A stretch of 64,000 bases of DNA from Tethya wilhelma (Eukaryota > Porifera > Demospongiae > Tethyida > Tethyidae). The translations under genes were made by a program, and so were the position numbers. The stretch spans positions 18,000,523 through 18,064,522 of the forward strand of contig CAXIPT010000002.1 of assembly GCA_964030475.1 (NCBI GenBank), written 5' to 3'. The notes beneath the pieces are model-generated. The model had not been told where the DNA came from, ran no database searches, and saw only the letters and a program-made list of their open reading frames with translations. This document shows positions 1 to 13,681 of the stretch, in pieces; within the stretch, counting starts at the first letter, position 1, and the number at the start of each line of letters is the position of its first letter.

Positions 1-65
1 TCAACGTCAAGAGAAAAGAAACAGACAGAACAAAGGATGCAACTGAAACCATAGCTGAAACAAAC

Positions 66-939
66 CTCTAGAAATCTCTTCTTTCTTAAAGTTGTGTCCA
101 CTTGCATTTGATACTCAAGTGCATCTGGTTCAGCGTACTTGTCTAAAAGGAAGGAAAAATATTCAAATACATGCAGCACCTGGTAAAGATACAGTTATCA
201 TACATGATTCTTCACTGTACGATGAGTGATTATAAAGAGTTAGAGTGTCAACAGTGGTAGAACGATCTTGTGTCAAAGCATTAAAAATTTCCCTGTGTTT
301 GACTACAAACTTTTGCACTTTTGACATGAACGATCCCTCGTATTGAGATTCTGTGGATGGCAACACAGCCTTGGTTTCACTTTCTCTTGAAACAAACTCC
401 TGATGAGAACGACCTTCACTTACTGTTGAAAGAGAAGAAGCAGTTCTTAAATCAGTCATGAATTGATTGCGAGGTTGAGGGTGAGTAGGATGGTCAAACG
501 GAGGCTGTCCTATAGATTGAGTCGTGTGGTGCATGTGCCGTTCATGTGGAGGAAGGGGAGCAGGTGGACCTGAACGAAAGTGTGCTGGGTCCTCCCTCAC
601 AGCAGTCATGTGTGAAGAACATGTTTGGAAAGGATATAATTGCTGTTGATGCTGCTGTGATACTGGGTGGGTGGTAGCTGATCCACGAAAAGAGCCATAG
701 TTGAGCTCAGAATCGTCAGCAGTGAAGTCTGCATGCCTCATATTTTGTCTCTGGTGCTGGTGTCCAGTGCTGTGTCCAGCTATACTGTAGGACTGGTCAT
801 AACCGGTGCTGTTCCCCCATTGTGAACCGTCTTTGTGAAGATAGTGGTCTTGAGAATGAATAGGATGACCATGAGCGCCTGGCTGGTAGGGAGCATCACT
901 TGAAAAGAAGTTGTTATCTCCTCTCTGATCATCAGCCAT
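66..939 (-). CDS. Unrecognised His/Gln/Ser-rich protein, N-terminal part (gene continues past left edge)
   Basis: I do not recognise this protein. Two exons are visible on the minus strand. Exon 1 runs from the ATG at 939 to 216, with donor GTGAAG. Exon 2 runs 142-66, between acceptor TTTTAG and donor GTTTGT. The phases match (1 base carried over), giving about 267 residues before the gene leaves the window. The first ~190 residues are low-complexity, rich in His, Gln, Ser and Pro, and look disordered. The stretch after that (SKVQKFVVKHREIFNALTQD) looks helical, and exon 2 (KYAEPDALEYQMQVDTTL then RKKRFLE) is charged and probably folded. No signal peptide or membrane segment is seen. It could be a nuclear or RNA-associated protein, but that is a guess from composition only. 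The start is the first ATG of the open frame and is followed upstream by a spacer. Confidence 0.6.
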
Positions 940-1458
940 GTTTTCAACTGTAAGCTCCGCCCAATACTTCCTAATAAACCCCTCCCACTAGTACCGGTTG
1001 ACTCCGCCCACACCCCAAAATCATGTCATTGCATGACACTACTGATTTATGTATCACCATAGTGCTAGTGGTAGCATAGAGGGCACATGCTACGTACAGC
1101 ATCTCATAAAAAAAAACACAAATTTTTTGCAATGTCTGAGATATGAGTATTCAAAAAAAAAACTGTACACAAAAAGAGTGAACACAAAGCAATAATAAAA
1201 AGTAAAAAAAAGTGTAAAAAAAACAACGCAACTTATCGATTTGCTACTCAGCACTATATAATGACACCAACTATTATAAGTGCCATAAGGTATAAAAATG
1301 AACACAAAAACTACATACAACTAGCAAGTTGGATAGTGTCAGGGGGAGGCATATATGACGCGACATAGTTACATGATATGTGTAATTGAAAGTGCATACA
1401 TTCATTGAGGGAAGCAAATGAAGGTCAGCTAGAGTCATGTATACTGATCGGTTTGGGT
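940..1458. other. Intergenic spacer, AT-rich
   Basis: About 520 bases separate the 5' end of the unrecognised gene from the 3' end of HSPA12-like gene A. It contains A/T homopolymer runs (1106-1225) and no credible coding exon. It should hold the promoter of the leftward gene and the 3' UTR of HSPA12-like A. I see no clear TATA box or other named site. Confidence 0.5.
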
Positions 1459-4400
1459 TTACTTGTTCAAAAAGTCAATTGTTGCTTTAGCAGTCCTTTT
1501 ACTCGTTAAATCAATTGCCTCCACTTTGATTTCAGTGTCCCCAAACATCATGGTGGCTTGAAGCTCTCTGCTCTTGCCTCCCGTCACATCGGGCATTTCT
1601 AAATAGAGCTCACCACACCGTTGAACGGAAGGGTCCGACGTGAACATGACGTGCTCCTTCTCGCTGCAGTAGATTCCAATGGTGGTTGATGTTTGGTGCG
1701 ATCGTGCCGGAGTGTAACTTCTTGTGACCTTCTCTCCGAGGGAAACAGACTGGTCAACTGTCACAAACGTGTCAAAGATGTCCGTGCACCAGTCTATGCC
1801 ATCCTTCTTGGTCAGCTTTTCATGAGGGTGCTTGCCGGGAATGAACTTATTCAGCACTCCAACACCGTATGTCAGCGCCGACCTTCGAACCCTTACCACT
1901 GTAGGATCGAGACCGAACAATACGGCCCCCTTGAGGATGGTGAGACCAACGTCCTGAGGGATGATCACCCGCACCTGTGACGAAAACACCCTTCTGATTT
2001 CATTCTGAAGGAGAGGGGACTCTGAGAATCCTCCGACTAGAAACATGAACCTCACTCCATCTAATTCTGGCTTACGTAAGAGATCGCTAATGTGTCTTAC
2101 GATGTCACGCATGACTGGATCGAAGAGTGCGTGCATAGCTGCCGGAGAAAGGCGGAGCATCCCTTGAGTCGACCATTTGACGTCTTTGTTGCCAAACTTC
2201 TTGATTGCTTGCTCGACGCTGTGACCTTTCAGTTTAGAATAATGTTCAATGAACGAGAATGGAAGTGAGATGTTGAGAGGATTGGACTTGAGTGGACTTG
2301 CAGTCCGTTTCTTCGCTTCGAAGGCGATCATCAAATCAACCCAGCCAGCTGGTTTGGTATTCTTGAAGCTCACAAAGAAATCAATGCCAAAGATCTTCAC
2401 CAGGAGATTTTCAAACTCCCTATCCACTCCTATTGCACCCCAAGCTCCGCCTGAAGCCTTGTAGAGTTCCCTCAGCGTTCCCCCTTCCTCCATTTCGTGG
2501 ACTGTGAGGTCCACTGTACCACCTCCACAGTCCACGACGATGTATCTCGTGCCAGATTTGAACTCTGAAGAGACGGGAGCAACACTTCCTGGCTTCATGC
2601 CCGGTTTCCTAGTGAGGCTATTGGTGCGGCGATGTGTGTTGGGAGAGGCTGACAGTACTGCGTCGTCATCAGGAACGAGCTCTCTCTGTTTGAGCTTCCG
2701 ACAGTAAATAGAGGCTGCTTCTGGCTCCAATGCTATCAGCAACTGAGCAGGGTTGATCGGAGATGCTAATCTAGCCTACATAAGAATATAGCCACAGATT
2801 TTGCATGAATCTTTTCCTTTCCTAATCAAATACTTTTAAAATGCCCAACCTTACCTCATAAGCAGCTTGTCTCATGAACTGTTTGGCAGGTTGCCTCCAA
2901 ATGGCTGGTACGGTGATCACCCATCTGATGTCGTCATTCACTATTCTTGTGGAGGACTGGTCTGAGAGCTCCTGGAGACAGTGGTCTTTGAAGAAACGCA
3001 GTGCGTGTGCAAACACTTTAAGAGCAAGCATCCTCTTCCCATTTGCTGCTTGAATCTCAATTCCCTTGTGAAGATCCTAAAGAACGGGAAACACAATCAA
3101 CAACATAAGCACTAGCTATAGGCTTTGAGAGACAGGCAGGCAGGGTGATTGAATACAAACAACAAAAGTAGATGCTCATGTAAACATCAGTATCATATGT
3201 ATGTATCAGTGTTAAAATGGCACATGTACTGCCTTGAGTACATACAATATACCAGGGATATCTTGCACAAGAAAACGCAATTCTGAAACAAGATCTACGA
3301 GCCAATGACAGACTACAAAAACACTCGGGATAGAACATTCAAACATCAAAACCACAATGGGTAGAAACACCCGTGGTCCTGGCAAACGAAGTAATAATAA
3401 CTAAACTTAAAAGCTCTGATAGCCCTGTTTCTAGGCAACCAGAGAGGCTGAAAGTAGAGAATGTGGTAATTACAGAGAGGAGACGTGTGTATGTATAGTG
3501 TTCACATAATTAAAATAATCTAGTGGGTAAGAAAATTGATATTACACAGAGAGATTGCACCATTACACTACAGGGGATTGAAACGCAATCGTCAATTTTA
3601 GAAAGGAATGCACAAAGGCCAATTCACATTACATAACTGTAGTTAAGGTAGCTGGCATGGTATAATATATCATTTTAGCACCAATAAAATTTTATAGCAG
3701 TTAGTAGAGGCAAATATACCCCTCAGGAGTGTGAGGCTCATCCTTGGGGGTAGAAGGTTATGCAATCACCTTGGAATGCTGTGTGTTTTGTGCATCTCTG
3801 AATATAGAAAAGGAATGCAACCAGTGTTAGTGTAGGCTATGAATCATGTGCACAATTAATTCTGAAACATCATTCAAATAAAGTGGTGGCGATTATTGAG
3901 TGTAACAGTAGAATCCAGGACATGTTTTCTTACAAAAATAACTACCGTACTCACGGACGTTATTACAGGGTACCCCCCAATATTAAATCAATTAGTTCAA
4001 CAGTTAAAGGAAAAAGTAATTATTAACAATTATGTCATCAGTACGAGGTTTAGGACAATTAAGGTACAAATGGTACATGCCTCTAAATGAAAGTGAATTA
4101 GGAACCTTTGGAAGTTTCAATTAAACCAACCTTGTAAAATTACTCCCGATGAGGAGATTTGGTGAACAGGTTCCCATAAACAACCAAAACTCACAGTCAC
4201 GGAGCTGTGTTGCACAACACATACAGCCATACCACCCACCAACTCTCTTACTATAGACAACATGCCATCTAAGGAATGCTGGCTAGTTAACTCCTTACAG
4301 ACATGTTGGCTGCTAATGGTAGGTACATAATATATTGATACAGTAATGACCTAGATTGCCACACACATTGACATGGATTGGTGGTTGCATTCACAGACAC

Positions 4401-4627
4401 ACACATGCACATCAGCTGCATACGGTAGTATCCCTACTAATTTGCTGGGAGTATATAGTATACTAGGTAAAGTAGTTAGCATAACACCTTGACCAGTAAT
4501 TTGCTCCCTGTGACATATCATATCCCACTTAAGGCATTCCGGCATAATTGCATGTGTATACCTATACACATATATATATATATATATATAGAGAGAGAGT
4601 ACAGTGTGAATTTATGCGTGAAACTAT

Positions 4628-4704
<77 letters not shown>

Positions 4705-5755
4705 CTAGCTAGAGGCTATCAAAATAAATTACTATCACATATTTTCCGTGTGATGTGTGTGGTTAAGATGTACGTGCAAGTACATGTCCACACGAACGTC
4801 CCACCTCCAGTTGTCAACAAATTAAAAACCATCAATAATGTATCTACTGTGATAACCAAACAAGTGGCTACTTCCTCTTGTTTGTTATTCTTTACAGCCC
4901 AATTGCAGATGAAATGCGAACTGCCTTGCTTGATTGGCCTTCACAAAACTGTCATCGATGGTGTACGTCTTTTTATGGCCATTTGGCTACACACACTCAG
5001 CTCATTGGATGGTGGCTATGGATGCATGAAGAAGTCATTCACACACAAGCTATGTCACACTCAAGGTGCATGTTCAAAATTTGAGTGGGCCTCCCGGATA
5101 ACCTCGTAACCCGGGCCACTCCCAGTTCATACCCAGGTCACTTGCAGTTCTTAGCCTTACTGGTCTGGGTATGAGGCTAGGCTGTGGATGCAACCAAGGT
5201 AGCTATGCCCACGTAAATGTAAATAATAATTATGGACTATTGATATATAAGAGTGTTGTAAATAATGTAATGAGAAATGCTGCATCAAATCATTGATCTT
5301 GGATAATAGAGACAGGTATTTCATGCAAAGGCTCCATTTTCTACAGTATCGTGCAGATCATGTACAAGATTATGGAAATCAAAAGGGGGCCTACGAGTGT
5401 TACCAATAGCAAAGCAAAGTACAACAACCGCTACATTACAGTACAGTGCAGTACACAACACACTTTCATCCTTTGTGATGGTATCTGATCTCCTAAAACT
5501 TTTTTTTTTTTTGGAATTGTTTGAGAATGCACTGATCTAATTACAAGCACACATATATAGCAATAAGGAAAAGAGGAAGAGTTAAATTAGAGCAGAGAGG
5601 AAGAGAGTGAGATCTAGAAGAAAAACACATGTACAGGAGCTGCATACAGGATGTGTAAGCTAAGGACTGTAAACACATCCCACATACCTGAGTAAATTTT
5701 ACTACAGCACAAATTGGATTAGTCACAAACACACACATAGACACACACAGGCATA

Positions 5756-5798
<43 letters not shown>

Positions 5799-8700
5799 AC
5801 AGAATGACACAATGCAGCGGCATACAGAACAGACAGAATGTAATCTTGTTAGCATGGTTTGATGTGCTTGTAGACTTGTTGACCTCTCACACACGAGACC
5901 ACTATGATAACACACTACACATACCAAGCTAGGCTCCCAATACAAATGGCAGGCGTCCTTTTGGGGGGCCATCAACTCATGTGTGGCCAGCTGGGTTGAT
6001 TCTCATTAACTGTGTAAACAAGGCCACCAAACAGGTGCTCGTTTCTCCAGCAACATGGAGGCTAATGTGCTTAATCATCTGTTAGTTTAAGACTATTTCC
6101 TGGAGACCACCTAGCTAGAGACGCTGTACCAATTTCATTAAAATTTAATGACAATGGAGTAAGTAAATCGATTATTATAGCACCAATTAGTGGTAATATT
6201 TGCATGACAAACAAACACACACTTTTAAGGTAATTAACAGCACGTACTTCAAACAATAACCAAACCTAGCTGTACAAGAAGTAAGAAGAGTAAAAGGTGT
6301 GTGAGGAATACACTACAGTATTTATTTTATTCTTGTTTTACCAACCCAGTATACTGATTGAATATAACTGAGTTGATGAACAAGAAAAATCTAATGCACA
6401 ACCAGAAACTCACTTGTGAAAATACCCTACAGTGATAAAACTGTGATCTGTCTCTAGAACTCCAAGTGAACAAATAATGCGATTTCACAACATTTCTCCA
6501 CCACAGTAAATATATAGTTCACAGTTCTTCAAATGATAGTGTTCTACTATGGTCAGCCAATATATAGTCTCACAGCATTAACAGTAAGTGGATTCCAGTA
6601 GGCGTCTGTCAAGATATGCTCATTTTCTAACTAGTTTATCAACATCCAACCACATACAGTATCCACCCAAAATGAACCTATAAGACAGACTCGTTGTCCG
6701 TTCTACTCATTTGTACGATCACTTTTTTTCCTTCCCATTTTCTGTCCACACCAACAGGCTTAACTGAGACTGATGCTATCATTGAAATAGTTTTTTCCCC
6801 AGCTCTATCATGATACTCCAGTTATTATTGCTGCACATAGCTGGCATACTATCCCATGATTGCATTCTTCATTTGAATATGAATACGTGTCAGTTGACAG
6901 CAAAAGAGTCGCAAAGTTACACAAGAACATGGCTATAGAGGTGATGCAGGAAATTTTATGAATGTGGTACTATCATGCACGTGTGCACATTTGGTGGGAC
7001 ATTAAATGCCGCAGACACACACCCAAGCACGTACGAAGCACATAAACACATACCTTGTAGACAGTGCCACAAAAGTTTTTACAGGCGTGTTCTCGTTTCT
7101 CCAGCAACATGGAGGCTAATGTGCTTAATCATCTGTTAGTTTAAGACTATTTCCTGGAGACCACCTAGCTAGAGTCGCTGTAGCCAATTTCATTAAAATT
7201 TAATGACAATGGAGTAAGTAAATCGAATTATTATAGCATCCAATTAGTGGTAATATTTGCATGACAAACAAACACACACTTTTAAGGTAATTAACAGCAC
7301 GTACTTCAAACAATAACCAAACCTAGCTTGTACAAGAAGTAAGAAGAGTAAAAGGTGTGTGAGGAATACACTACAGTATTTATTTTTTTCTTGTTTTACC
7401 AACCCAGTATACTGATTGAATAAATAAATAACTAGTTGATGAACAAGAAAAATCTAATGCCAACCAGAAACTCACTGTGCCAAAATACCCTACAGTGATC
7501 AAAACTGTGATCTGTCTCTAGACTCCAAGTGAACAAATAATGATTTCACAACATTTCTCTACCACAGTAATAGTGACTATAGTTCACAGTTCTTCAAATG
7601 ATAGTGTTCTACTATGAGTCAGCCCATTATAGTCTCACTAGCTTAACAGTAAGTGATTCAGTAGGCGTCTGTCAAGATATGCTCATTTTCTAACTAGTTT
7701 ATCAACATCCAACCACATACAGTATCCACCCAAAATGAACCAATAAGACAAGACTCGTTGTCCGTTCTACTCATTTGTACGATCACTTTTTTTCCTTCCC
7801 ATTTTCTGTCCTGCACCAACAGGCTTAACTGAGACTGATGCTATCATTGAAATATTTTTTTCCCCAGCTCTATCATGATACTCCAGTTATTATTGCTGCA
7901 CATAGCTGGCATACTATCCCATGATTGCATTCCTCATTTGAATATGAATACGTGTCAGTTGACAGCAAAAGAGTCGCAAAGTTACACAAGAACATGGCTA
8001 TAGAGGTGATGCAGGAAATTTTATGAATGTGGTACTATCATGCACGTGTGCACATTTGGTGGGACATTAAATGCCGCAGACACACACCCAAGCACGTACG
8101 AAGCACATAAACACATACTTTGTAGACAGTGCCACAAAAGTTTTTACAGGCGTGTATGCAAGCGTGTGCACGCAATTATGCAAACACGTTTGAAGTATGT
8201 ATGTCAGATTGACTGTCCATCATCATCAAAGGAGTCACAGCAAAGTAGCCATGAATAGTGCAGAGCGAAACGTCACACACAGTCACCTTTGGCTCTACTC
8301 CTCCATACATAATTATATCACACAATCGAAGGGTCTTTGGCTCCATCCACACACATATGGCATGCCCTAGTACCACTAACTCATTCAGCCTTGCACGACA
8401 TGGACATCCCCAGTGATCCATTCAGAGGCATGGCGCCATCAAGAAACAAGCCTCTTCACTTAGCCTACTAGCCACAACTAGGTTGATAAAAGAACACGTC
8501 GTTTCATTACTTCTAGATTCATTTTTTTTTTTCCCTCTCTCCTGCCATGAAGGCATTTCAAAGGAGACTCATTGCATTTGAGATATGTTGATTAGCATAC
8601 CTCCACTGCCCGCTATATATACACACACATATAGGAGGCATGTAACACTAGCACTATAGCTTGTTCTCACATCTTACCACAATCGAAACATGCATGTATC

Positions 8701-9130
8701 ATTGTACAATCATGCCACACACCAAGTAGAACATGTTGTTGCAACACTACAAGGTATGTTTCTCGTGAGATTTTTGACCACCAACAGTCAGCTAGCTTGT
8801 GGGAAAAAAAACCCCCAAAGACATAGTCATAGTTTTACTCTTACACCTAAAATGAACAGATTCTGTATAGTGACACCTGATTATCTAATGCAGGCTATAC
8901 AAGACTGAGATATATAGTGAAAATCAGGAGAGTTTTTATACCCATCAATTTATAATTTGTACCGCTAATTAGCTACATTGAAGGAGCGTTACTTAGTAAC
9001 TTACATGTACATCCGTATGCATATATACCATCCCAAAAAATTAAAATTATTAACTTTGCTCTAACTGTGATACACTAAGCTACAAGTCATACTGGGAGTA
9101 AATTAGATCACACCACATGCACACACATGC

Positions 9131-9167
<37 letters not shown>

Positions 9168-10092
9168 TCTATGTCTGACCTGAAAACCAGTCTAGATACC
9201 AAGCATGAATAATGTATTTCATGGGGGGTCCTTGTGGTTGGTCATAGTAGTAGTGGGTGTAATATATGGCTTCCTGGGGGCAAACACTTCTCAGCAGAGA
9301 TCACTATTCTAGAATTTTGGTCAAAGGTTGGGAGGGCAGAAAGGGGGGGAGGAGGAATGGGGAGATTGGGTCAAAGTGAAGATGAACCCCCTAGTTCATC
9401 CTCATGCTTACACCACTACCCACCCATGGAGAGAAATTACCAGGAGGGTAAAAATGTCATTCTTGGGTGTGCTCCCAGTAGTAGCCTTGGTTACATACAC
9501 AGTATGTGATGGAAACTGATCCTAATTGTTGTGCAAATTGGGTGCCAGAGGATTGTATACAATTTCAAGTGGCACCACTGTGTAGGATGTGAAAGTAATA
9601 GTAAGCTATTATAGTAAATCTTGGGTCTTCATTACACAAAGTATCAAAGTCTCTTGCATGCTTAATATACACACACACACAGACCATCCATACCTGACTA
9701 GAATGTAAGCTCATCTTGAACTTCTCAAAGTAGTACCACTTCTTTGCTTCACCTTCCTCAAGATCGTGGTAGAAATCTCGAGCTCCGAATCCAAACGAGT
9801 GAAACTCTCCGTTGGGCTTCAAGAGAAGGGTGGTGGGGGTCTTCTGGTTAGTGACCCCTGGATCCCCCCCTTCCCACTTTCTCATCATGTGGATACTATC
9901 TTGGTCACGAGTGAAAGAGAAGGCATAGCCACTGTATGTTGTTCCAAAGTCAATGGCAGCCACCACAAAGTGCTTATCTGTGGGGGATGAGGACCCTGAG
10001 CCTGGGGATTGTCTCCTTATTGGATAGCCATTCTGGGCCATTCTTCTCTCCGCCTCAAACGTCGGTGCGTTGTTGCGAAGGGCAGCCAGCAT
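1459..10092 (-). CDS. HSPA12A/B-like atypical Hsp70 (copy A)
   Basis: HSPA12 proteins are divergent Hsp70-family ATPases with an actin-like nucleotide-binding fold and no canonical Hsp70 substrate-binding C-terminus. Three exons are inferred: 10092-9694, 3076-2855 and 2775-1459, all joined in phase 0, giving about 645 residues (human members are about 675-686). Phosphate-1 loop [13 protein letters not shown] lies near residue 47, phosphate-2 loop [15 protein letters not shown] near 288, and the adenosine-motif segment [15 protein letters not shown] near 451. The middle exon carries the family segment [20 protein letters not shown]. The C-terminus ends KATIDFLNK, matching copy B. Intron 1 is about 6.6 kb, unusually long here, and holds a 1-kb tandem duplication. 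The gene is head-to-head with copy B across 455 bp. The start is the first ATG; a second in-frame ATG 17 codons later is possible. Family assignment is firm. A or B subtype cannot be decided. Confidence 0.9.
3077..9693 (-). other. Long intron 1 of HSPA12-like gene A
   Basis: The 6.6-kb intron starts at GTATGG after ...HSSQ and ends TTTAG before DLHKG. I find no convincing exon inside it. It contains (TG)n at 4632-4703, (AC)n at about 5757-5793 and 9118-9164, and a tandem duplication at 6031-8150. There is also a small hairpin near 5127-5180, where ATACCCAG is followed by CTGGGTAT. ORFs within it are short, lack domain features and overlap microsatellites. Confidence 0.6.
6031..8150. repeat. 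Tandem duplication, two units of about 1.05-1.07 kb
   Basis: Unit 1 (about 6031-7080) and unit 2 (about 7081-8145) are direct repeats. Both open with CTCGTTTCTCCAGCAACATG (6038 and 7092) and close with GCCACAAAAGTTTTTACAGG (7069 and about 8131). The offset drifts from 1054 to 1066 because of many 1-3 base insertions and deletions, while substitutions are few. The repeat lies wholly inside intron 1 of HSPA12-like A. It is either a recent duplication or two haplotypes placed side by side by the assembler. The indel-heavy difference pattern favours the second reading but does not prove it. Confidence 0.85.
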
Positions 10093-10547
10093 GTGGTTAG
10101 CTATAGATGTAGAGTAGAGTAGAGTACGCTCGGTTTGTTTATCTTTTTAGTGGCAAAACAATCAAGTTTGTGCTTTATTTACTCCAAACTGTCTTTCTTT
10201 CCTTCGTGGCTTTCTCGTATGGCAAATTGAGTCCGCACCAAACTGTTGGGTTGTTACAACAGTAGAAGAACACTGCAATGGTCTTAGAAGTTCACTGACT
10301 TATAATTTGCTGCTTGAGCTCAGCTGAAAGGATTCCCAGCCTGGTTCACTTGTATGGTAATAATCTTATTAACTACTGATGACGTATTCACTTCCGGTGT
10401 AGTTAACGTGTAGCCACACCCACTATCACTACTTTGGAGGTGGATCTTGGCTCTTTATGCAGTTTCAGCAGTACAGTTGAATTTGGACTCAATTCCAAGC
10501 AGACTACAAATTTGTAAAGTCTCAATTGTACAAAACCTTCTCATGAA
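10093..10547. promoter_or_regulatory. Shared bidirectional promoter of the HSPA12-like pair
   Basis: The 455 bp between the two divergent HSPA12-like start codons must contain the 5' UTRs and promoters of both genes, since their first coding exons face away from each other. I see no convincing TATA box and no perfect heat-shock element (paired nGAAn units). The assignment rests on gene geometry, not on a recognised motif. Confidence 0.5.
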
Positions 10548-13518
10548 ATGGCTACAAATTCTTTGAACCCAAAGCACAGTCCAAAGACTGCTACTCCTTT
10601 GAGGATGATATCAGAGAAACTGTTTAGAAGTCCAAAGAAACTGCAAAGGAGAGGCATAAATCAATCTAACATACAGAGAAGAGGCTTCAATTTAGATGAA
10701 ATCCCTCTTGATGCAATTACCAGGCAACCAGGTTACTCAACTTCACTCTCTCTGACCGTCAAAAAGTCAATAGAAGCAGTTGTAGCTATTGACTTTGGTA
10801 CCACCTACAGTGGCTATGCATATGCTTTCAACAGCTCACCAGATGACATTCATTTGATGCGTCGACCAGAAGGGAGACAGTTTGGTACAATGACACACAA
10901 GATCCCGACAATCTTACTGTTAGATGAAAAAGGAGCTTTTCACTCCTTTGGGTATGAAGCGCGAGAAGCCTATCTTGACCTGAGCGAAGAAGAGGCTCGA
11001 AAGTGGTACTACTTTGAGAAGTTCAAGATGGAACTCCATTCTAGAAAGGTATGCTTCTGTACAGTGTGTTTTATTGACCAGCATTCATGTGCACGGTTTC
11101 TGATCACATGGAATTAATGGTTTTCTCTGTTGTGGTTGGCTTTGATTGTCGCCAAAAGAATAGCATAATTAATTTGTTTTCAATTCGCTAATTGGACACA
11201 GGAGTTGAACAGATATATGGAGCTTAAGTCCACCAACGGTCAGACACTCCTGGCAAACACGGTGTTCAGTCATGCTCTGAGGTTTTTCAGAGATTCCTGC
11301 CTGAAGGAAATCAATGATGGAGCCATAGCACGGGAGCCAATTTATCCAAGAAACATACAGTGGGTGATCACAGTACCAGCTATTTGGAGACAGTCAGCAA
11401 AGCAATTTATGAGAGATTCTGCAATGAAGGTATACTTTACTACTTCTCCAACATTATAATAACTTGTGACTTGGGACATGAATGCTGGCAGAAAAGGGTT
11501 CCATAAGTGCATGGTATAATGTTAATGTACTGCATGCAGTATAATACATCATGCAAGCTTAACATACATATACTCTCGGTGCTTTGTGCTACCGATATTA
11601 ACAGTTACTGCATGCACTTGTCTACAACTGAAGTAGGACATTGTGTCATAGTGTATATGTTTAGCTTGCATCCTGTATTATATACTGTGGGCAGTACATA
11701 TTGATAACACTTATGAAACCCTTTTCTGCCAGCATTCCCATCCATTGTTTATCAAGTCACAAGGTATTTCTGGTGCCTGTTTGTCCTGCCCTCTGGTATC
11801 GGATTACAGAATGCACTGTCCAGCAAAGCAAAGTCACTGCTGTCCAGTTTATTCATCATGAGAAACACACTCATGACCACTAATAATTCACACTGTACAT
11901 GTAATCCAGTTACCATGAATATTGTACTGTATGGTACTGATCGTGAATAATATAATTATAACAACAACAAACTGTGATAAATTTATATTCATAAACACAC
12001 CTGCATGAAACACATGTGCACATTAAAAATAATTTATTGTTGTCCATTCCTGCACTATTATAGGCTGGATTGATTGATTTGGACGATCCAAAGAGGCTGA
12101 TCATTGCACTAGAACCAGAGGCAGCATCCATCTATTGCTGTAGACTGCGTCTTAAGGAGTGCATTCCTGATTCACAGAGCTCACCTCGCTGTGTCTCTGC
12201 TTCACCATCACCTTCTACTGGAGCTAGAAAAGTTAAACATTTGAAACGTTCACCATTATCAGGTTTGTTGACTGTTGTCAGTAGACTATACAGACTGCAG
12301 TTTTATTCACCTATATATCTATTCTCAATCTCCTTCCAATACAATAACATGATAGATTCCAGTCTACATCAATCTAGACCGGTTGGTGGATCATTAGCAG
12401 CAGACTTGAAATTTGGAATGAGGTACCTTGTGGCTGACTGTGGTGGAGGTACCGTCGATTTGACAGTACATGAGTTAGAGGAGAGTAACAAATTGAAGGA
12501 GCTTTACAAGGCAACAGGAGGGGCATGGGGTTCAATGGGAGTGGACTGCCAGTTTGAACTGCTGTTGGTTGATATCTTTGGTCAAGATTTTCTTGTTGAC
12601 TTTGTACAAAGTAAGCCAGCCAGCTGGCTCGAACTTGTGTCCACATTCGAAGCAAAGAAGAGAGTGTTTAATCCCCAAAAACAGATATCAACTAATATTT
12701 CTCTGCCATTTGCTTTCATTGAGCTTTATAGAGAAAGGAGCGGAGAGACTGTGGAAGCAGCTGTGCTAGCCTATCAAGATGAAAGAGTACAATGGTCATC
12801 ACAAGGCATGCTCAGAATACAACCTGATATCATGATGAGTTTCTTTGAACCAGTAACTACAACAATTGTTCATCACATCCAGCAACTCTTGGCAATGCCA
12901 GAACTGATGGATATCAGGTATCTCTTCCTAGTTGGAGGCTTTGCAGAGTCACCGGTCTTGCAAGAAGCTGTACAGAATGCCTTTCGTTCACAACTGAAAG
13001 TGATTATTCCACAAGATGTTAGTTTGACAATTCTCAAAGGTGCGGTCATGTTTGGACAAGATCCAACCTTAGTGCACATAAGACGTTCCATTCTCACTTA
13101 TGGAGTAGGCTGCCTCAATAAGTTTGATCCTGGAAAGCACCCTCCAGAGAAGCGAGTCGTAAAAAATGGGCAAGAATGGTGTGATGAAGTATTCGATACT
13201 TTTGTCTTTGCAGATCAAGCAATTTCACTGGGTCACACAATAACAAGAAGCTACACGTCAGCACATGCAAATAAGCAATCGACCAAGATAACACTGTTTG
13301 CAAGCGAGAGTGAAACCGTAAATTTTGTGACTGATGCTGGCTGCACAAAAGTTGGAGAGATGCGACTGGATGTGACCAACAGCAGCAATGTAGCTGGCGA
13401 GGCATACAGAGAATTGAGAGTGTGCATGATGTTTGGTGACACAGAGATCAGTGTGGAGGCTGTGGACTGTGCGAGTGGACAGAGTGCTAAAGCAGTGATT
13501 GACTTTTTAAACAAATAG
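10548..13518 (+). CDS. HSPA12A/B-like atypical Hsp70 (copy B)
   Basis: This is a paralogue of copy A with introns at the same two positions. Exons are 10548-11048, 11202-11429 and 12064-13518, all phase 0. Phosphate-1 loop [13 protein letters not shown], phosphate-2 loop [15 protein letters not shown] and adenosine-motif segment [15 protein letters not shown] are all present. The C-terminus KAVIDFLNK matches copy A. The third exon stays open through 12263-12355, but that 93-nt stretch begins GTTTGT, ends GATAG and has a length divisible by three, so it may be a small spliced or retained intron. With it the protein is about 727 residues; without it about 696, closer to the family norm and to copy A. 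The N-terminal ~75 residues are basic and Ser-rich, unlike copy A. It is probably a cytosolic ATP-binding protein; the client is unknown. Confidence 0.9.
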
Positions 13519-13681
13519 GTATACCAAAATAACCTTATGATTGTGAATGTGTTAAGTTTGTGTGTCATCATTTTACCCATCAATTTATAGTTCAGTGTTG
13601 CCATAGATACTTCTATATGAAACATTCAATTGTGTACACCATTGATTTTAAATGGTTAAAATACAAAACCAGTTTCTATTT

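Noticed and set aside
4489..5109. 206-codon open frame across the (TG)n tract
   Set aside because: The frame is sustained by the microsatellite (Cys/Val runs). It lies in an intron on the opposite strand and has no domain character.
5090..5190. GC-rich segment with ATACCCAG/CTGGGTAT inverted repeat as a structured RNA
   Set aside because: The hairpin arms are only 8 bases with no further pairing or conserved loop. It may be a fragment of an old transposon.
8176..8421. 81-codon minus-strand ORF in HSPA12-like A intron 1
   Set aside because: No similarity or domain pattern, and no splice sites joining it to the HSPA12 exons.
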